Assembly: GCA_020355165.1 (NCBI GenBank)
Contig: CP070661.1
Coordinates: 1,688,551-1,736,092, forward strand
Length of the DNA stretch: 47,542 nt
Source of the DNA: Burkholderiales bacterium
Lineage (GTDB): Bacteria > Pseudomonadota > Gammaproteobacteria > Burkholderiales > Burkholderiaceae_F
Direction of reading: 5' to 3'
Position 1 is the first letter of the stretch, and each line of letters starts with the position of its first letter. The translations under genes and the position numbers were made by a program. The notes below the pieces were generated by a model, which saw nothing but the letters and a program-made list of their open reading frames with translations, searched no databases and was not told the DNA's origin. Positions 17,604 to 26,554 of the stretch are shown here, piece by piece.

Positions 17604-19673
17604 TCAGGCCGGCTGCGGCTGATCGAGCAAACCGCGCTTGGCAAGCAGCGGCGTGATATCGGCGTCGCGGCCGCGGAAGGCGCGGTACGCCTCGGCCGGC
17701 TCCAGCGAGCCGCCGCGCGAATAGATGAATCGCAGCAGGCGCCCCGCCACCGCGGCGTCGAACGGATCACCCGCCTCGACGAAGGCCTGGTAGCCGTCGG
17801 CGTCGAGCACCTCGGCCCACAGGTAGACGTAGTAGCCGGCCGCGTAAGCGCCGGCGAACAGGTGCTGGAAGTGCGGCAGATGGTGGTACGGCGCGATGGC
17901 CTCGGGCATGCCGAGCCGCGCCAGCGCCTCGCGCTCGAAACCGGCGACGTCCAGTTCGGCCGTCTCGCCGAGCCCGTGCAGCAGCATGTCGACCAGCGCG
18001 CTGGAAGTGAAGCCGACCGTCTCGAACCCCTGATTGAACTGGCGCGCGCGAAGGATCCGCTCGTGCAGCGCCGCCGGCATCGGCTCGCCGGTCAGGCAGT
18101 GTCGGGCGTGGCGCTGCAGCACCGACGGCTCCAGCGCCCAGTGCTCGAACAGCTGCGACGGCAGCTCGACGAAGTCGCGCAGCACCCGCGTGCCCGACAG
18201 CCGCTCGTAGGTGACGTCCGACAGCAGGCCGTGCAGGCCGTGGCCGAACTCGTGGAACAGCGTGCGCACGTCATCGAGCGACAGCAGCACCGGCTCGCCG
18301 GGCGCGCCGCGTGAGAAGTTGCTGTTGTTGACGATCACCGGCCGCACCTCGCCGCCGCTGCGCGACTGCCAGCGCAGCGCGCTCATCCAGGCTCCGCTGC
18401 GCTTGCCGGGGCGGGCGAAGTTGTCGAACAGGAACGCGCCGACAATGCTGCCGTCATCGCGCTGCGCCTCGAACACCCGCACCTCCGGGTGGTAGCGCGG
18501 CGCCCCGGGGCGTTCGACGAAGTGCACGCCGAACAGGCGCTGCGCGCAGTCGAACAGTGCCGCCAGCATGTTCTCGAGCGCGAAGTAGGGCTTGACCTCG
18601 GCCTCGTCGAGCGCATAGCGGCGGCGGCGCACCCGCTCGGCGTAGAAGCGCCAGTCCCACGGCTCGATCTTCGCCGGCCCCCCCTCCTCGCGCGCCATGC
18701 CCTCCAGCATCGCCTGCTCCTGCGCGGCCCGTCGCCTGGCCGGCTCCCACACGGCGTGCAGCAGCTCGAACGCCGCCGCCGGCCGGCCGGCCATGCGGTC
18801 GGCGAGCGCATAGTCGGCGTAGCTGGCGAAGCCGAGCAGCCGCGCCTGTTCGGCGCGCAACTGCAGCAGCTCGCGCGCCAGCACGCGATTGTCCTGATCG
18901 CCGCCGTTGGCGCCGCGGCCCTTCCACAGCCTGAACGCGCGCTCACGCAGGTCGCGCCGCTCGGAGAAAGTCAGGAACGGCACCACCGAGGAGCGCGACA
19001 GGGTGACCGCCCAGGACTGCGGCCGCCCGCGGGCGGCCGCCGCCTCCCGCGCCGCCGCGCGCAGGTCCGCCGGCAGACCGGCGAGATCGGCCTCGCCGTC
19101 CAGCCACAGGCACTGCTGCTCCTCGGCCAGCACGTTCTGCGCGAACTGGGTCATCCGCGCCGCCTGCTGCTCGACGATCCGGCCGAGCCGCTCGCGCGCC
19201 GCCGGCTCGAGCTGCGCGCCGGCCCGCTGCGCATCGAGATGCAGCCGCTGCAGCAGGCGCCGCTGCTCGGCGTCGAGCCCGCTTTCGTCACAGCGCTGCA
19301 TCAGCGCATCGAGGCGGGCGAACAGCCGCGGGTCGCGCTGGATCGCCGCCGCGTGCGCCGCAAGCCGGGGCGCCAGCCGGCGCTCGACCTCCTGCAGTTG
19401 CGGCGAGGTGCGCGAGGCGCACAGGCAGCGGAACACCGGTTCGACGCGGGCCAGCAGCCGGCCGCTGCGATCGAGCGCCGCGGCGGTATTGTCGAAGGTG
19501 GGCGCCGCCGAACAGGTGGCGATCTGCTCGATCTCGGCCCGCTGCTCGGCAAGCGCGGTGTCGAAGGCCGGCTCGAAGTGGCTGGCGTCGATCGCCGCGA
19601 ACGGCGGCAGGCCGAGCTCTCCGGTCCAATGCTGCAGCAGCGGGTTGTCGGTCCCGATCGGTTCGCGCTTCAT
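17604..19673 (-). CDS. prlC: Oligopeptidase A, M3 family zinc metallopeptidase
   Basis: A 689-residue cytoplasmic oligopeptidase of the thimet/M3A family, the normal length for PrlC/OpdA. The zinc site is FHEFGHGLHGL (His474, Glu475, His478), and the third ligand lies in the downstream helix around SQLFEHWALE. The start (MKREPIGTDNPLLQHW) and the RSGGEVRPVIVNNSNF region are typical. In E. coli it degrades signal peptides and short peptides. The upstream gene is ybjQ-like in the same orientation, 67 bases away. Confidence 0.94.
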   Translation of the reverse strand: MKREPIGTDNPLLQHWTGELGLPPFAAIDASHFEPAFDTALAEQRAEIEQIATCSAAPTFDNTAAALDRSGRLLARVEPVFRCLCASRTSPQLQEVERRLAPRLAAHAAAIQRDPRLFARLDALMQRCDESGLDAEQRRLLQRLHLDAQRAGAQLEPAARERLGRIVEQQAARMTQFAQNVLAEEQQCLWLDGEADLAGLPADLRAAAREAAAARGRPQSWAVTLSRSSVVPFLTFSERRDLRERAFRLWKGRGANGGDQDNRVLARELLQLRAEQARLLGFASYADYALADRMAGRPAAAFELLHAVWEPARRRAAQEQAMLEGMAREEGGPAKIEPWDWRFYAERVRRRRYALDEAEVKPYFALENMLAALFDCAQRLFGVHFVERPGAPRYHPEVRVFEAQRDDGSIVGAFLFDNFARPGKRSGAWMSALRWQSRSGGEVRPVIVNNSNFSRGAPGEPVLLSLDDVRTLFHEFGHGLHGLLSDVTYERLSGTRVLRDFVELPSQLFEHWALEPSVLQRHARHCLTGEPMPAALHERILRARQFNQGFETVGFTSSALVDMLLHGLGETAELDVAGFEREALARLGMPEAIAPYHHLPHFQHLFAGAYAAGYYVYLWAEVLDADGYQAFVEAGDPFDAAVAGRLLRFIYSRGGSLEPAEAYRAFRGRDADITPLLAKRGLLDQPQPA

Positions 19674-19740
19674 CGTCTGCGGATGGCCAAGGGTTTCATC
19701 GCGCGGCGGCGCTCAGCGGCTGCAGTTCGTGGGGACCGCT

Positions 19741-20061
19741 TCACTCGACGACGACCGCGGTGCCGCTGGCCGAGACCATCAGCATGCCGTTGCCCTGGCC
19801 GAGCACCTCGTAGTCGAGATCGACGCCGACCACGGCGTTGGCACCCAGCTCCTGCGCACGCTGCTGCAGCTCCTGCACGGCGATGTCGCGCGCCCGCTGC
19901 AGCTCGCGCTCGTAAGTCGCCGAGCGGCCGCCGACGAGGTCGCGGATGCCGGCAAACAGGTCCTTGAACAGGTTGGCGCCGAGAATCGCCTCGCCGGCGA
20001 CAACCCCGCAGTAGCGGGTGATGCGCTTGCCTTCAACGCTCGGGGTGGTGGTGACGATCAC
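19741..20061 (-). CDS. YbjQ family (UPF0145) protein
   Basis: A 106-residue small soluble protein of the YbjQ/UPF0145 family. Recognisable segments are [40 protein letters not shown], the helix [20 protein letters not shown] and [20 protein letters not shown]. The family has a compact dodecin-like pentameric fold sometimes called a heavy-metal-binding domain; its role is unproven. The start is GTG at 20061, preceded by GGAG. It is oriented with prlC and divergent from the large oxidoreductase gene. Confidence 0.93.
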   Translation of the reverse strand: MIVTTTPSVEGKRITRYCGVVAGEAILGANLFKDLFAGIRDLVGGRSATYERELQRARDIAVQELQQRAQELGANAVVGVDLDYEVLGQGNGMLMVSASGTAVVVE

Positions 20062-20199
20062 TGGTCATCTCCTTCGTCGGCACGGCAGGCGGAGGCGCCG
20101 TACGGGGCGCCATGATGCCGCGTCATCGGTCGCGCGTCTTCGAGCGCCAGGCGACGAAGGATACGCAACCGCCGCCGGCGGATCCGGCGGCGGCGCCGA

Positions 20200-20228
20200 T
20201 TGAGCCGGCGCGGCGCCTCTGCTAGCCT
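20200..20228 (+). promoter_or_regulatory. Weak sigma70-like promoter for the oxidoreductase gene
   Basis: TTGAGC (20200-20205) and TAGCCT (20223-20228) have 17-base spacing and match the consensus at 4/6 and 3/6. They lie about 135 bases before the ATG at 20362 and directly before an inverted repeat, which supports a regulated promoter. Confidence 0.35.
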
Positions 20229-20235
20229 GCGCGCC

Positions 20236-20253
20236 ACTTCAGGCTCCTGAAGT
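20236..20253. promoter_or_regulatory. Inverted repeat, candidate operator
   Basis: ACTTCAGG-CT-CCTGAAGT is a perfect 8-bp inverted repeat with a 2-base centre. It begins 8 bases after the candidate -10 box, where a repressor would block initiation. The centre is too short for a stable RNA hairpin, so a DNA-binding dimer is the more natural reading. Confidence 0.45.
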
Positions 20254-20361
20254 CCCGACACCGCCGCGCGCGCCCACAAGGCAGAGCGCGGCCGCAACCG
20301 GCGGCGGGCAGCCGACGGCGACGCGCTCCCAGGAACACGATTTTTGGCCGAGGACCCCCGC

Positions 20362-23300
20362 ATGAACGCTCCGCTGCCCGCATCCGTCCGCCGCGCCCTG
20401 GCCGAGGTCTCGCTCGACGACCGCTGGACGCTCGACAAGGGCCGCGCCTACATGAGCGGCACCCAGGCGCTGCTGCGGCTGGCGATGCTGCAGCGACAAC
20501 GCGACGTCGCGGCGGGGCTCAACACGGCCGGGTTCATCACCGGCTATCGCGGCAGTCCGCTCGGCTCGGTCGACCAGACGGCGTGGCGGGCGAAGAGGCA
20601 TCTCGAGCAGCATCACATCAGGTTCCACGCCGGGCTGAACGAGGATCTCGCCGCCACCAGCGTGTGGGGCACGCAGCAGGTGGGCATGACCGCCGGGGCC
20701 AACTACGACGGCGTGTTCGCCGTCTGGTACGGCAAGGGACCGGGCGTCGACCGCTGCAGCGACGTGTTCAAGCACGCCAACGCGGCCGGCACCAGTCCGC
20801 ACGGCGGGGTGCTGGCGCTGGCTGGCGACGACCACGGCGCCAAGAGCTCGACGCTGCCGCACCAGTCGGACCACATCTTCAAGGCCTGCATGATCCCGGT
20901 TCTGTATCCGGCCACCGTGCAGGAATACCTGGACCTCGGCCTGCACGGCCTCGCCATGAGCCGCTACGCCGGCGTGTGGGTGGCGATGAAGACGGTGACC
21001 GAGGTGGTCGAGGCATCGGCCTCGGTCGTCGTCGATCCCGAGCGGGTGAACATCGTTCTGCCCGCCGACTTCGTGATGCCGCCGGGAGGACTCAACATCC
21101 GCTGGCCGGACACGCCGCTGGCGCAGGAAGCGCGGCTGCTCGACCACAAGCTGTACGCGGCGCTCGCCTACTGCCGCGCCAACGGGCTCAATCAGACGGT
21201 GCTCGACTCGCCGCACGCGCGCTTCGGCATCGTCGCCAGCGGCAAGGCCTACCTCGACATGCGCCAGGCGCTGGCCGACCTCGGCCTCGACGAGGAGGCC
21301 TGCGCGCGGGTCGGCATCCGCGTGTTCAAGGTCGGCATGGTCTGGCCGCTGGAGGCGCAGGCGGTGCGCGCCTTCGCCGAGGGGCTGGAGGAGATCCTGG
21401 TGGTCGAGGAGAAGCGGCAGCTGATCGAGTACCAGATCAAGGAAGACCTGTACGCGTGGATCGGCACCGGCAAACGCATCCCGCGCGTGATCGGCAAGTT
21501 CGACGAGAAGGACGGCGGCGAGTGGTCGGTGCCGCAGGGCAGCTGGGTGCTGCCGGCGCACTCGGAGTTCTCGCCCGCCGTCGTCGCCAGGGCGATCGCC
21601 TCGCGCATCGGCAGGATGGAACTGCCGTCGGACCTGCGCGCCGCCATCGCCGCGCGGCTGGCGCTGATCGATGCCAAGGAGAAGTCGCTGGCGCGGCCGC
21701 GCCTGGTGGCCGAGCGCAAGCCGTATTTCTGCTCCGGCTGTCCGCACAACAGCTCGACGGTGGTGCCGGAAGGCTCGCGCGCCACCGCCGGCATCGGCTG
21801 CCACTACATGGCCATCTGGATGGACCGCAGTACGTCGACCTTCACGCAGATGGGCGGCGAAGGCGCGCCGTGGATCGGCCAGGCGCCATTCACCGGCGAG
21901 AAGCACATCTTCGCCAACCTCGGCGACGGCACCTACTTCCACTCCGGCTCGCTGGCCATCCGCGCCGCGGTGGCCGCCGGCGTGCCGATCACCTACAAGA
22001 TCCTGTTCAACGACGCGGTGGCGATGACCGGCGGCCAGCCCACCGACGGCCAGCTGACGGTGCCGGCGATCACCCAGCAGGTCTACGCCGAGGGCGTTCG
22101 CCGGATCGTCATCGTCACCGACGAGCCGGGCAAGTACAGCGGCGCCGAGGAGCGCGATCACTCCGCCGTCAACGCGCACGGCGCCAGCGGCGACGCGTGG
22201 AAGCTGGCACCCGGCGTCACCGTGCACCACCGCGACGAACTCGACCGGGTGCAGCGCCAGCTGCGCGAGCATCCCGGCGTGTCGGTGCTGGTCTACGACC
22301 AGACCTGCGCGTCGGAGAAGCGGCGGCGGCGCAAGCGGAACAGGCCGGACAAGACGGTGTTCCCCGATCCGCCGCGGCGGGTGGTGATCAACGAGCTGGT
22401 CTGCGAGGGCTGCGGCGACTGCAGCGTGCAGTCGAACTGCCTGTCGGTCGAGCCGCTGGAGACCGAGTTCGGCCGCAAGCGGCGAATCAACCAGTCCTCG
22501 TGCAACAAGGACTTCTCGTGCCTGAAGGGCTTCTGTCCGAGCTTCATCACGGTCGAGGGCGGCAGGCTGAGGAAGGGCAGGGCGGCCGAGGCCACGGTGC
22601 CGCAGCTGCCGCTGCCCGAGCTGCCGGTGCTGCCGGCCGGGCGCGGCTACGGCATCGCGATCACCGGCGTCGGCGGCACCGGCGTGGTGACGATCGGCCA
22701 GCTGCTCGGCATGGCGGCGCACATCGAGGGCCGCGGGGTCTCGGTGCTCGACATGGCGGGCCTCGCGCAGAAGGGTGGCGCCGTGTTCTCGCACGTGCAG
22801 ATCGCGCCGCGCGCGGAGGACCTGTTCGCCACCCGCATCGCGATGAACGAAGCGGACCTGCTGCTCGGCTGCGACCTGGTCACCAGCGCCAGCGACGAGG
22901 CGCTGTCGAAGGTCCGGGCGGGCCGCACCCGCGCGGTGCTTAACACGGCCGACTCGCCGACCGCGGATTTCGTCAGGAATCCCGACTGGAGTTCGGGCGC
23001 CGCCGGCATGCTGCAGCAGATCCGCGAAGCGGTCGGCGTCGACACCCATGCGGCGGCGGTCGACGCGACGGCGCTGGCGACGGCGCTGCTCGGCGACGGC
23101 ATCTACGCCAACCCGTTCGTGCTCGGCTTCGCCTGGCAGAAGGGCTGGATCCCGCTGGCCGGCGAGACGCTGCTGCGGGCGATCGAGTTAAACGGCGTGG
23201 CGATCGACAGCAACAAGCGGGCGTTCGAGTGGGGCCGCGCCGCGGCGCACGACGTCGAGGCGGTGAAGCGGGCCGCCTTCCCGGCCCAGGTGATCGAGCT

Positions 23301-23985
23301 GAAGCGCGCCTCGTCGCTGGAGGAGATCGTCGGCCGCCGCGTCGAGTATCTGACCGCCTACCAGAGCGCCGCCTACGCGCAGCGCTACCGCGACCTGGTC
23401 GAGCGGGTGCGCCGGGTCGAGTCCGACCGCCTGCAGTCGGCCGGCCTGACCGAGGCGGTGGCCCGCTACTACTTCAAGCTGCTGGCGATCAAGGACGAGT
23501 ACGAGGTCGCCCGCCTGCACAGCGACCCGGCCTTGCGGGCGAGGATCGGCGCGATGTTCGAGGGCGACTACAGGCTGAACTTCCACCTCGCCCCGCCCCT
23601 GCTGGCCAGGCCCGACCCGGCCACCGGCAAGGCGAAGAAGATGCGCTTCGGGCCGTGGGTGATGAGCGCCTTTGCCGTCCTGGCAAGGCTGAAGTTCCTG
23701 CGCGGCAGCGCACTCGACCTCTTCGGCCACACGCAGGAGCGGCGGACCGAGCGGGCGCTGGTCGGCGAGTACGAGCGGCTGGTCGACGAACTGCTCGCCA
23801 GGCTCGGCCCGGACAACCAGGCGGTCGCGATCGAGCTGGCCAGCCTGCCGGAGGAAATCCGCGGCTACGGTCACGTCAAGCAGGAACACCTGCGCAAGGC
23901 GCGCGCCAGGCAGTCGGAACTGCTGGCGAAGTTGCGCGGCCAGGGCGATGCGCAGGTGATCCGGATGCCGGCGCGCGCGGCGTAG
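20362..23985 (+). CDS. Fused indolepyruvate:ferredoxin oxidoreductase family protein
   Basis: A 1207-residue single-chain 2-oxoacid:acceptor oxidoreductase. The N-terminal half holds the pyrimidine-binding region (FITGYRGSPLGSVDQ; LALAGDDHGAKSSTLPHQSD). A TPP-pyrophosphate domain follows with GIGCHYMAIW (about 477), GDGTYFHSG (about 521) and FNDAVAMTGGQPTDG (about 549-563). A cysteine cluster starts at about 681 (CEGCGDCSVQSNC, CNKDFSCLKGFC) and could hold an iron-sulfur centre. From about 762 comes the gamma-type domain (GYGIAITGVGGTGVV, DMAGLAQKGGAVFSHVQIA), and the tail matches the long proteobacterial form. It would oxidatively decarboxylate aryl-pyruvates or related 2-oxoacids to acyl-CoA. 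Start ATG 20362 is preferred over TTG 20344. No cognate regulator is adjacent. Confidence 0.93.
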   Translation: MNAPLPASVRRALAEVSLDDRWTLDKGRAYMSGTQALLRLAMLQRQRDVAAGLNTAGFITGYRGSPLGSVDQTAWRAKRHLEQHHIRFHAGLNEDLAATSVWGTQQVGMTAGANYDGVFAVWYGKGPGVDRCSDVFKHANAAGTSPHGGVLALAGDDHGAKSSTLPHQSDHIFKACMIPVLYPATVQEYLDLGLHGLAMSRYAGVWVAMKTVTEVVEASASVVVDPERVNIVLPADFVMPPGGLNIRWPDTPLAQEARLLDHKLYAALAYCRANGLNQTVLDSPHARFGIVASGKAYLDMRQALADLGLDEEACARVGIRVFKVGMVWPLEAQAVRAFAEGLEEILVVEEKRQLIEYQIKEDLYAWIGTGKRIPRVIGKFDEKDGGEWSVPQGSWVLPAHSEFSPAVVARAIASRIGRMELPSDLRAAIAARLALIDAKEKSLARPRLVAERKPYFCSGCPHNSSTVVPEGSRATAGIGCHYMAIWMDRSTSTFTQMGGEGAPWIGQAPFTGEKHIFANLGDGTYFHSGSLAIRAAVAAGVPITYKILFNDAVAMTGGQPTDGQLTVPAITQQVYAEGVRRIVIVTDEPGKYSGAEERDHSAVNAHGASGDAWKLAPGVTVHHRDELDRVQRQLREHPGVSVLVYDQTCASEKRRRRKRNRPDKTVFPDPPRRVVINELVCEGCGDCSVQSNCLSVEPLETEFGRKRRINQSSCNKDFSCLKGFCPSFITVEGGRLRKGRAAEATVPQLPLPELPVLPAGRGYGIAITGVGGTGVVTIGQLLGMAAHIEGRGVSVLDMAGLAQKGGAVFSHVQIAPRAEDLFATRIAMNEADLLLGCDLVTSASDEALSKVRAGRTRAVLNTADSPTADFVRNPDWSSGAAGMLQQIREAVGVDTHAAAVDATALATALLGDGIYANPFVLGFAWQKGWIPLAGETLLRAIELNGVAIDSNKRAFEWGRAAAHDVEAVKRAAFPAQVIELKRASSLEEIVGRRVEYLTAYQSAAYAQRYRDLVERVRRVESDRLQSAGLTEAVARYYFKLLAIKDEYEVARLHSDPALRARIGAMFEGDYRLNFHLAPPLLARPDPATGKAKKMRFGPWVMSAFAVLARLKFLRGSALDLFGHTQERRTERALVGEYERLVDELLARLGPDNQAVAIELASLPEEIRGYGHVKQEHLRKARARQSELLAKLRGQGDAQVIRMPARAA

Positions 23986-24079
23986 CGCCGGCGCGGCTCG
24001 GCGGCCGCCACCGCGACGTCGTCGCCGAGGCGGCGCTGCCCAGGGCCGCGGTCGCCGCAGCGGCAGCGGCGCGCAACCC

Positions 24080-24085
24080 TATCAT
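24080..24085 (+). promoter_or_regulatory. Candidate -10 box directly before the permease start
   Basis: TATCAT, 5/6 to the sigma70 -10 consensus, ends 6 bases before ATG 24092. Initiation at the usual distance would fall on the A of the start codon, giving a leaderless mRNA. No -35 match and no Shine-Dalgarno sequence are seen. Confidence 0.3.
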
Positions 24086-24091
24086 CCGGCC

Positions 24092-24895
24092 ATGAGCCAA
24101 ACCCCCTCGCGGCACGGCGCGCCGGCGGACCTCGGCCGCACGGTGCTGCGCTGGTTCAGCGGCTGGTGGCGCATCATCCACCTCGGCGCCGTGCTGCTGG
24201 TGCTCGCGCTGTCGCCGTCGAGCTACCGCCAGCCCGACCGGGCGGCAATGGCCCGGCAGATCACGGTCGGCACGGCGCCGACGCTGCTCTGGTTCACGCT
24301 GCTGTCGGCGCTGATCAGCCTGGTGCTGATCCGCATCGTCGTCGTCACGGCCACCAGCTACGGCCTGTCGCAGTACGCGCTGCAGATGGTCGTGCGGGTG
24401 CTGGTGCTCGAGCTGATTCCAATGACCGCGGCGGTGTTCGTCGCGCTGCGCATCTCGCTGCCGGACGGCCGCGAGATCGCCCGCATGCGCGCGCGCGGCG
24501 ACCTCGATGCGCTGCGCCGCGAGGGCATCGACCCGGTGCGTCACGAGGTGCTGCCGCGCGTGATGGCCGGCGTGTTCTCGGTGCTCATGCTCGCCGCGGC
24601 GGCCGGCGTCGTGACGCTGGTGCTGGCCTACCTGACCGTCCACGGCTTCACCACCGAGGGCTTCGAGCGCTACACGCGGACGGTGGGCCAGGTGTTCAGC
24701 CCGGCGGTGACGCTCATCTTCACGATCAAGACCTTCCTGCTCAGCCTGGCCGTGGCGCTTCTGCCAGTGGCCTCCGCCCTTTACGATCTGCCGCGGTCGC
24801 GCAGCCGCACCAGCGCCGAGCTGCAGGCACTGGTGCGGCTGTTCCTGGTGATGCTGCTGATCGAGGCCGCCTCCCTGGTCGGCAACTACTACTGA
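24092..24895 (+). CDS. MlaE-family ABC transporter permease
   Basis: A 267-residue inner-membrane permease of the MlaE/YrbE family. It has an N-terminal interfacial helix (LRWFSGWWRIIHLGAVLLVL), the conserved central MlaE segment (LLWFTLLSALISLVLIRIVVV, YGLSQYALQMVVRVLVLELIP) and the cytoplasmic loop facing the ATPase (IARMRARGDLDALRREGIDPVR, then HEVLPRVMAGVFSV). Further membrane helices follow to the C-terminus (LFLVMLLIEAASLVGNYY). In the family it moves phospholipid or other lipids between membranes with an ATPase and an MCE protein. The MCE protein is next (7 bases), but no ATPase gene is adjacent. Confidence 0.9.
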   Translation: MSQTPSRHGAPADLGRTVLRWFSGWWRIIHLGAVLLVLALSPSSYRQPDRAAMARQITVGTAPTLLWFTLLSALISLVLIRIVVVTATSYGLSQYALQMVVRVLVLELIPMTAAVFVALRISLPDGREIARMRARGDLDALRREGIDPVRHEVLPRVMAGVFSVLMLAAAAGVVTLVLAYLTVHGFTTEGFERYTRTVGQVFSPAVTLIFTIKTFLLSLAVALLPVASALYDLPRSRSRTSAELQALVRLFLVMLLIEAASLVGNYY

Positions 24896-24902
24896 GCGCT
24901 TC

Positions 24903-25883
24903 GTGAACGATCAACCGCCCTCGACGCCGCCGCCGGTTCGCCACCTCGAGGTCAAGGCGACGCTGCTGCTGGCGCTGCTGGTCGCCCTGCTGGTCGGCTC
25001 GGCGCTGTACGTGCTGTACGCGCGCGGCGTGTTCGAGGAAACGCAGCGGCTGGTGCTGATCGCCGACGATTCCGAAGGGGTCCAGGTCGGCATGGACATG
25101 ACCTTCTCGGGCTTTCCGATCGGCCGCGTGCGCCGCATCGAGCTTGGCGGCGACGGAGCGGCGCGCATCATCATCGACGTGCCGAAGAAGGACGCGCACT
25201 GGCTGCGCGAGTCGAGCGTGTTCACGCTGGTGAAGAGCCTGGTCGGCGGCACCGCGATCCGCGCCTACAGCGGCATCCTCTCCGACCCGCCGCTGCCCGA
25301 CGGCGCCGAGCGGCGCGTGCTGGCGGGCGACGCCACCGCCGAGATTCCGCGCCTGATGTCGGCGGTACGCGACCTGCTGCAGAACCTGACCGCGCTGAGC
25401 CGCTCCGACGCCGCGCTTGCCGGCACGCTGGCCAACCTGCAGACGGCGACCGATCGGCTCAAGGGCCGCCACGGCGCGCTCGGCGTGCTGTTCGGCAACG
25501 ACGAGGACGCGAGCAAGCTGATCGCCGCGCTCGACCGCACCAACGCCCTGCTCGCCCGCGTCGACGGCCTGGCCGCCCGCGTCGACGGCGTGGTCGGCAA
25601 GGCCGACGAGCAGATCTTCGGCGCCGAAGGGGTGATGCCGGAGACACGCGCCGCCATCGTGCAGCTGAACGGCGCACTGGCCGATGCGCGCAACACGCTG
25701 CGGCAGGCCGACCGGCTGCTGGCGGAGGCGCAGGCGGTGGCGGCCAACGCCAAGGTGGCCAGCGCCGACCTCGGCACCCTGCGCGCCGAGGTCGAGGCGA
25801 GCCTGCGCAAGGTCGAGCGGCTGGTCGACGAGATCAACCGCAAGTGGCCGTTTGCGCGCGACACGGAGCTGGAGCTGCGATGA
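24903..25883 (+). CDS. MlaD-family MCE domain protein
   Basis: A 326-residue protein with a short cytoplasmic N-terminus, one membrane helix (about 19-41), an MCE beta-barrel domain (about 45-130: DDSEGVQVGMDMTFSGFPIG, VFTLVKSLVGGTAIRAYSG) and a long, mostly helical C-terminal region (about 150-326). That region has heptad-like Ala/Leu patterns (LLQNLTALSRSD, ARNTLRQADRLLAEAQAVA). MCE proteins form hexameric lipid-binding rings on the permease, and long helical tails can form a needle spanning the periplasm. Start is GTG 24903. The stop overlaps the next gene's ATG. Confidence 0.92.
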   Translation: MNDQPPSTPPPVRHLEVKATLLLALLVALLVGSALYVLYARGVFEETQRLVLIADDSEGVQVGMDMTFSGFPIGRVRRIELGGDGAARIIIDVPKKDAHWLRESSVFTLVKSLVGGTAIRAYSGILSDPPLPDGAERRVLAGDATAEIPRLMSAVRDLLQNLTALSRSDAALAGTLANLQTATDRLKGRHGALGVLFGNDEDASKLIAALDRTNALLARVDGLAARVDGVVGKADEQIFGAEGVMPETRAAIVQLNGALADARNTLRQADRLLAEAQAVAANAKVASADLGTLRAEVEASLRKVERLVDEINRKWPFARDTELELR

Positions 25884-26554
25884 ACTTCCGGCCCGGCTGG
25901 CTCGTTCATGCGACCGTGCTGGCGGCCGTCGTCGCCGCCTGCTCGACTCGCCCGCCGCCGCCCGACTGGCAGGCCAACGCCCGGCAGGCCATCGACGGCG
26001 CCGTGGCCGCCTACCTGGAGGGCAACGCGCGCGTCGAGGCGGCGGAAACCGCCCGCGCGCGCAGCGAGATCGCGCGCACCGGTCGCGTCGAACTGCTCGC
26101 CCGCGCCGAACTGATGCGCTGCGCCGCGCGGGTGGCGAGCCTGGTGTTCGAGCCCTGCGAGCGCTTCGAGCAGCTGAGCGCGGATGCGGCGCCCGCCGAG
26201 CGTGCCTACGCCGACTACCTCGCCGGCCGGGTGAAGGCGGCGGACGTCGCCCTGCTGCCGGAAGCGCACCGTGCGCTGGCCGATCCGGCGAGCAGCGCCG
26301 ACGCGGCGGCCGCCACGCTGACCGCGATCGACGACCCGCTGTCGCGACTGATCGCCGCCGGCGTTCTCCTCGAAAGCGGGCGCGCCAGCCCGCCGACGCT
26401 GCAGATCGCCGTCGACACCGCCTCGTCGCAGGGATGGCGACGGCCGCTGCTGGCGTGGCTGAACGTGCAGCTGATGCGGGCCGAGCAGGCGGGGGCGATC
26501 GACGAAGCCGAGCGGCTGCGCCGGCGCATCGGCGTCGTGCAGGGCGGGCGCTGA
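25880..26554 (+). CDS. Putative lipoprotein linked to the Mla-like genes
   Basis: A 224-residue protein with an N-terminal hydrophobic segment ending VLAAVVAACSTR. This reads as a signal peptide with a lipobox (modified Cys21; Ser at +2 predicts the outer membrane). The mature part is alanine-rich and helical, with four further cysteines or so (MRCAARVASLVFEPCERF). I recognise no named domain. ATG 25880 overlaps the MlaD-like stop (ATGA), and the stop overlaps the next ATG, so it is cotranslated. By position it could be the outer-membrane partner of the MCE system, in place of MlaA or an auxiliary lipoprotein. That is inference. Confidence 0.7.
   Translation: MNFRPGWLVHATVLAAVVAACSTRPPPPDWQANARQAIDGAVAAYLEGNARVEAAETARARSEIARTGRVELLARAELMRCAARVASLVFEPCERFEQLSADAAPAERAYADYLAGRVKAADVALLPEAHRALADPASSADAAAATLTAIDDPLSRLIAAGVLLESGRASPPTLQIAVDTASSQGWRRPLLAWLNVQLMRAEQAGAIDEAERLRRRIGVVQGGR

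Larger units (their letters stand above)
20062..20361. other. 300-bp divergent intergenic region
   Basis: This is the gap between the ybjQ-like gene (minus) and the fused oxidoreductase gene (plus). It holds a weak sigma70-like promoter and an adjacent inverted repeat, listed separately, and no gene that I can support. Its GC-rich middle part (about 20080-20195) shows nothing else recognisable. Confidence 0.6.

Noticed and set aside
20239..23049. A 936-codon open frame on the minus strand
   Set aside because: It is antisense to the oxidoreductase gene, arginine/histidine-rich and without recognisable domains. This is an expected artefact of GC-rich codon use.
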